From assembly GCA_037176705.1 (NCBI GenBank), contig CM073887.1:85942348-86006347 (forward strand): 64,000 bases of DNA, written 5' to 3'. Positions 59,880-64,000 of this stretch are shown here, piece by piece. The notes under the pieces are model-generated. The model searched no databases. It was not told the origin of the DNA and saw nothing but the letters and a program-made list of their open reading frames with translations. The stretch comes from Molossus alvarezi. Its lineage: Eukaryota; Chordata; Mammalia; Chiroptera; Molossidae. The position numbers were made by a program, and so were the translations under genes. Positions within the stretch are counted from its first letter, which is position 1; each line of letters opens with the position of its first letter.

Positions 59880-59965
59880 TGAGACATCAAGAATACCTGA
59901 AACTAATACAAAATAATATTGAATGTAAACTGCAATGGGAAAATAATTTTTTTAAAGTTGAAAAA
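59880..59965 (+). mobile_element. Old L1 3' tail (L1MA-like)
   Basis: ACCTGAAACTAATACAAAAT and ATTGAATGTAAACTGCAATG followed by an A-rich tail. Confidence 0.65.
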
Positions 59966-60395
59966 AAAAGAAATATTTTATGAATAAAGTGAATCTTAAG
60001 TAGGCAGAATTCTGATATGTACTTAAGATAAAGGGGATTCGTTCCAAAAGATGTCAGCCAAAATGTGGTGCACATATTTTTCGGGAAGAATGATTGGCTT
60101 GTGTGTGGTAGAAATTTAATGCTGGAAAATACTAAGGGGCACATTTGAAAATAATCTGAAGACAGATTTCTTAAGAAGCACATTGATACTCATTAGATAC
60201 TTATTTTTCCCTAGGCATCAATCATCTCATATATTACTCATAGTAACCCTATAGTGTTATCTACTCTGGTATTACATATTCAATTAACATCAAATTATAT
60301 TTTTTACTCAACAACTGTTCTGAAAAATAAAGTTTAAGATTAAAATATCTATGGGGTCACTTTTGCTTGTTTCCTTTTATCTACTCCATATGTAG

Positions 60396-60523
60396 AAAAA
60401 CCATGTGCCTTGTTTTGCTCTCCTGTTGGGAAAGAACAGCCTATTCTTCTGTCAGAAAAAGTGATGGATGGAACTTCTTGTGGATATCAGGGAGTAGATA
60501 TCTGTGCCAATGGCAGGTGTCAG
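60396..60523 (+). CDS. ADAMTS19: ADAMTS19 exon: cysteine-rich domain
   Basis: Two bases complete the split glutamate codon, then 42 codons read KPCALFCSPVGKEQPILLSE, KVMDGTSCGYQGVDICA and NGRCQ, ending CAG before a GTAAGA donor, phase 0. CxLxC with DGTxC and CxNGxCQ is the standard ADAMTS cysteine-rich pattern and includes the glycine that is missing from the similar motif in the disintegrin-like exon. The acceptor has a good pyrimidine tract. In relatives the next exon would start VGCDG; I do not find it in the remaining 3.5 kb, so it lies beyond the window. Confidence 0.94.
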
Positions 60524-60907
60524 GTAAGACCTTTAAAAAGGGAGAATATATATGCTGAGGGAGGACTGTGGGACCACTGAGCATCTGCACAGTATGGTGG
60601 AGAGCATTGCACGAAGGTTCAAAAGACATGGATGTTGTCCTGACTCAACTGTGATCTTGACCAAGTCTGATCTACTTTGTATAATGTACGGCTTGAACCA
60701 GATAATCTATAATATCCATTACTAGCAGAAAGAATCTAAGATCTTTATTGTCTCATACATATTACAGGTGTAAAATTGTAACACTTTGCTCATTTTAAGT
60801 CAAAACATTGCAAAAATTTAAGCACTCCAATTCTCCATGTCTTGTGTCTAAGACTGAGCTATGTGGTAAAAAAAAAACTATCAAATCAGTCCTTCTACTC
60901 ACTAATA
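60524..60907. other. Intron downstream of last visible exon, nothing recognised
   Basis: Unique sequence. Confidence 0.5.
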
Positions 60908-60920
60908 TGAAAGCATTTTA

Positions 60921-61154
60921 TTTTATTGTTTTTTAAATATGTTTTTATTTATTCTTAGAAAGAGAGGGAAGAAGGGTGAAGGAGAGAGAGAGAAACATCT
61001 ATGTGAGAGAGAAACATTGATTGGTTGCCTCTTGTATATTACCCAACTGTGGATTGAACCCACAACCTGGGCATGTGCCCTGATCAGGAATTGAACCAGT
61101 GACCTTTCAGTGCATGAGATGATGCTCAACCAACTGAGCCACACCAGCCAGGGC
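60921..61154 (-). mobile_element. VES-type SINE
   Basis: Antisense copy ending CCACACCAGCCAGGGC; duplication TGAAAGCATTTTA at 60908-60920 and 61155-61167. Confidence 0.96.
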
Positions 61155-61194
61155 TGAAAGCATTTTAAATTTTCTTATAATACTTAAACATTTC

Positions 61195-61436
61195 TTTTTT
61201 TTTTTTATCCTCACCCGAGGACATTTTTCCACTTTTTGTTCAGATAGAGCAGGAGGGAAAGAGAGAGAGAGAGAGAAACATCGATGTGAAGGGATACATC
61301 GAGTGGCTGCCACCCGCACGACAACCAGGGCCGGGGACAAACTGCAACCGAGGTACATGCCCTTAGCGGGAACCGAACCCGGGTCTCTCTGTACCGCAGG
61401 CCGACGCTCCAACCACTGAGCCAAACCGGCCAGGGC
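61195..61436 (-). mobile_element. VES-type SINE, young-looking
   Basis: Antisense copy with many intact CpG sites (GGGAACCGAACCCGGGTCTC); duplication TAAACATTTC at 61185-61194 and 61437-61446. Of the second tail type and very similar to the copy at 36809-37053. Confidence 0.97.
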
Positions 61437-61456
61437 TAAACATTTCATTTTTATCT

Positions 61457-61870
61457 CTTCCTTTTTTAAATTATTATTTTCTTTTTAATTAAATGTATTG
61501 GGGGGTGACAAAGGTTAATAAGTTTATATACGCTTCAAGTGTACAATTCTATGATCCGTCATCTGTATATTGCACTGTGTACCCACCACCCCAAGTCAAA
61601 TTATCTTCCATAACCATATATTTAACTTTATACTTTACTATCCTCCCACCACCCCCTTTCTGGTAACCATCATACTGTTGTCTGTGTCTATGAGTTTTTG
61701 TTTGATTGTTTTCCTTGTTTGTTCATTTGTTGTTTTCAGTTTTATATCCCACATGGTGAAATCATATGGTTCTTAACTTTTTTTGTCTGACTTATATTAG
61801 CATGATATTTTCAAGACCTTTCCATATAATCTTCATGTACTGCCTGCATTTGTGTGCTGTTTTTCATTTA
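61457..61870 (-). mobile_element. L1 3' end, older bat-type subfamily
   Basis: Antisense: GGTGACAAAGGTTAATAAGT, GATCCGTCATCTGTATATTG, CACTGTGTACCCACCACCCC. It is the reverse complement partner of the element at 6105-6335. Confidence 0.8.
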
Positions 61871-62536
61871 TTGTTAGAAAGGTAGAAATTCTGTTAAAGT
61901 GAAGATGAGCAGCCTGGTGGAAAGATCAAAGATCAGAACTTAGGATTTTCTAGTTATAGCTCTGCTACTACCTCAGGTTGGCTGACCTAGAAGATTCATA
62001 TGCAGGAAGTTTAATGCCAAGTGTTTTCATGATCAATATCTGTGGGGAGCAGAAGGAGGCAGGATTGAGCATGCAGAGAGATTGGGCTATAGTGCATTCA
62101 CAAGATCTCAGCTAACCCTGTGGGGAACATTGAAGCTGGGAGGGCTCTTCAGACTTGTCACCATTTGGGGTGAGAAAAAAAAAGTCCTTTTTACCCACAG
62201 CATCTATGAGCGTTTGGATGCAAGCGTTTGGAAGGGGATGTGACCTTGGGAAAGGTTGTTTTCCTCAGACTAGGGAATTTCTGAAGATAGTTGATGGCTC
62301 AGAGTCATCAGCTGATAAACTTCCCAGGCAAGGAGGGAAATAAATCCTTGAGTTATGAAAAAGTATCTGATTGGAGCTGCATTGAATCCATGACAGCTAC
62401 TGGGAAACTGTGTTCTTGGGAAGATCACAGTTTCCTTGTACTAATTAGTGCATCCATGAACTAATCTGTAAAACAAAGTTGTTGGAACAGTGGTCATTGA
62501 TTTTTGTGTGCAATAATTTGCTCCTTTCAGAATTTG
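61871..62536. other. Intron, nothing recognised
   Basis: Unique sequence; no exon seen. Confidence 0.5.
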
Positions 62537-62555
62537 ATGAAAAATGTGCTTTAAA

Positions 62556-63037
62556 AAAAGTTTTTTTTTAATTCATTATTTTTTATCTTTATTGTTCAAG
62601 GTATTACAGATTCCCCCACCCCCATTGCCACCCTCCTCCTTGCACCCATCCCCTCCTGATTTCACCACACTATTGTCTGTGTCCTTTGGTTCTGCTTATA
62701 TGCATGTAAGTTCTTTGGTTTATCTCTTCCTGCCCCACCTACCCACCTTCCCTCAGAGGTTTGTCAGTCTGTTCCCTACTTCCATGTCTCTGTATCTGTT
62801 CTGTTTATCAGCTTATTTTGTTCATTCTATTTTAAAAATAAGTGAGATCATGTGATACTTGTCTTTGACTGGCTTATTTCGCTTAGCATAATGCTCTCAA
62901 GGTCCCTCCATGATGTCTCAAAGGGTAAAAGGGGTTTCTTTTTTTACAGCTGCATAGTATTCCATTGTGTAAATGTACCATAGCTTTCTTATCCAGTCAT
63001 CTACTGCTGGACACTTGGGCTGTTTCCAGATCTTAGC
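62556..63037 (-). mobile_element. L1, 3' segment of a twin-primed insertion
   Basis: Antisense L1: T-rich tail, CCCCATTGCCACCCTCCTCC block, 3' region and the last part of ORF2 up to TTTCCAGATCTTAGC. At 63037 the orientation flips. Confidence 0.92.
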
Positions 63038-63574
63038 CAAGAGACATATGAAAAATGCTTAATGTCACTAATCATCAGAGAGATGTAAATTAAAATGACT
63101 GTGAGGGCCTGGCTAATGTGTCTTAGTGGATTTAGCATTGTCCCATGGACTGAGAGGTCTTGGTTTGATTCCTGGTCAGGGCACATGCCTGGTTGTGGAC
63201 TCGATCCCCAGTGGGGGGGCGTGCAGGAGGCAGCTGATCAATGTTTCTCACATTGATGTTCTATCTCTCTCTCCCTTCCTCTTTCTCTAAAAAAAAGTCA
63301 GTAAAATATATTTAAAAAACAAAACAAAATGACTATGAGGTATAATCTCACACCTGCCAGAATGTCTGCTGTCAACAAAGCATCAAACAACAAGTGCTAG
63401 CACACTGCTGGTGGGAATGCAGACTGGTGCAGCCACTATGGAAAACAGTGTGGTGTTTCCTCAAAAAATTAGAAATGGAATTGCCATTTGACCCAGTGAT
63501 CCCACTGCTAAGAATATATCCTAAGAAGCCTGAAACATCAATCAGAAAGAATATATACACCCCTATATTCATAA
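63038..63574 (+). mobile_element. L1, inverted 5' segment of the same insertion
   Basis: Sense L1 ORF2: starts AAGAGACATATGAAAAATGC and ends near ATACACCCCTATATTCATA, the L1 position just upstream of where the antisense segment begins. A VES SINE interrupts at 63107-63325. Flanking near-repeat AAAATGTGCTTT (62541-62552) / AAAAGTGTACTTT (63573-63585) is a plausible decayed target duplication. Confidence 0.88.
63107..63325 (+). mobile_element. VES-type SINE inside inverted L1 segment
   Basis: Sense copy starting GCCTGGCTAATGTGTCTTAG; duplication AAAATGACTGTGAGG / AAAATGACTATGAGG at 63092-63106 and 63326-63340, both from the L1. Confidence 0.95.
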
Positions 63575-63590
63575 AAGTGTACTTTCCCCA

Positions 63591-64000
63591 CCACCACACA
63601 TACACAGTCATACATCAAAATTTGATAACAATTACGAGCTGTGGATGGATCAGTCTATAGTTCTATGTAGGTCTATGGACTTCTGAGTAAAAACTTGAAA
63701 ACACCATGAAACTTAAATGCTTCAGCAGCTCTAAGATTCTATACTTTTCCAGCATGCTATAACATTTAAAGCACAGAATCATGTACTAACATTGGCATAT
63801 GAAAATGTTTTTAAATTAAATATTAATTTCCTCTATTCTTTAACAGAATACAGCAGTAACATGAAATGCAGCTTTTTCATTTGTCTGTAAAAATAAGTCA
63901 TTGCAGATATTTACTTCTACATATTTTGTTCTCAGAACTGTATGTTGTGCATTTAAAGTGTTTAATTTAATTGTGTCATTGCATGTAAATCTATCAGATT
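63591..64000. other. Intron, nothing recognised
   Basis: Unique AT-rich sequence to the right edge. No ADAMTS19 exon seen. Confidence 0.5.

Larger units (their letters stand above)
2514..60523 (+). other. ADAMTS19: ADAMTS19 gene, internal part (seven coding exons and introns)
   Basis: Seven exons with consistent AG/GT borders and matching phases join into one open frame of 932 bases. The product order is metalloprotease (HExxHxxGxxH plus Met-turn), disintegrin-like, thrombospondin type 1, then cysteine-rich, which is the ADAMTS family order. ADAMTS proteins are secreted zinc endopeptidases acting in the extracellular matrix; ADAMTS19 is known from work on ovary and heart valves. The residue pattern, for example [15 protein letters not shown] and [15 protein letters not shown], fits my recollection of ADAMTS19 rather than the paralogue ADAMTS17. 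Introns measure about 24.8, 1.5, 16.3, 5.2, 1.6 and 7.8 kb. Exons on both sides lie outside the window, so promoter, start codon and stop codon are not seen. Confidence 0.95.

Noticed and set aside
61107..61448. 113-codon minus-strand frame, with similar frames elsewhere
   Set aside because: It is a translation of tandem VES SINEs. The recurring WLSGLRVV or AQWLE phrases are SINE heads.
60524..64000. Next ADAMTS19 exon, starting VGCDG
   Set aside because: No such sequence after an AG in this stretch. Only repeats and unique intron.
1..64000. CRISPR array, operon or other microbial-type system
   Set aside because: The window is eukaryotic intron DNA. The repeats are SINEs and microsatellites, not spaced direct repeats.

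Overview
The window is a piece of a mammalian nuclear genome, almost certainly from a bat. More than two dozen copies of the tRNA-derived VES-type SINE of bats are scattered through it, on both strands. L1 fragments share a bat-type 3' end. The DNA is AT-rich, intron-dominated, and carries old mammalian repeats (MIR, L2, old L1, a Tigger-type MITE). I cannot name the species or family of bat.

The only gene I can support is ADAMTS19 on the + strand, represented by seven consecutive internal coding exons at 2514-2619, 27404-27544, 29022-29172, 45474-45575, 50768-50898, 52461-52633 and 60396-60523. All splice junctions are AG/GT and all phases match. Joined, they give 932 bases of open reading frame with no stop, about 310 residues. 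These run from the zinc-binding site of the metalloprotease domain through the disintegrin-like domain and first thrombospondin repeat into the cysteine-rich domain. The upstream exons (signal peptide, prodomain, start of the catalytic domain) and downstream exons (spacer and later thrombospondin repeats) lie outside the window. ADAMTS17 is the close paralogue; the residue pattern fits ADAMTS19 better.

Layout: 1-2513 is intron upstream of the first exon. 2620-27403 is a 24.8 kb intron crowded with SINEs, L1 fragments, old L1 and L2, including an L1/28S rRNA chimeric insertion at about 8.65-10.19 kb. 27404-29172 holds two close exons. 29173-45473 is a 16.3 kb intron with a tandem L1 pair at about 35.2-38.4 kb and a Tigger-type element. 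45474-52633 holds three exons. 52634-60395 is an intron rich in same-orientation L2. 60524-64000 is the start of the next intron and holds an L1 with a twin-priming inversion.

No bacterial-type system, CRISPR array, functional RNA gene or previously undescribed gene system is visible. The most interesting object is the 28S rRNA-L1 chimera, flanked by an 18-base target duplication and inserted into a MIR element. Most short open reading frames in the window are translations of SINEs, L1 remnants or random intron sequence.
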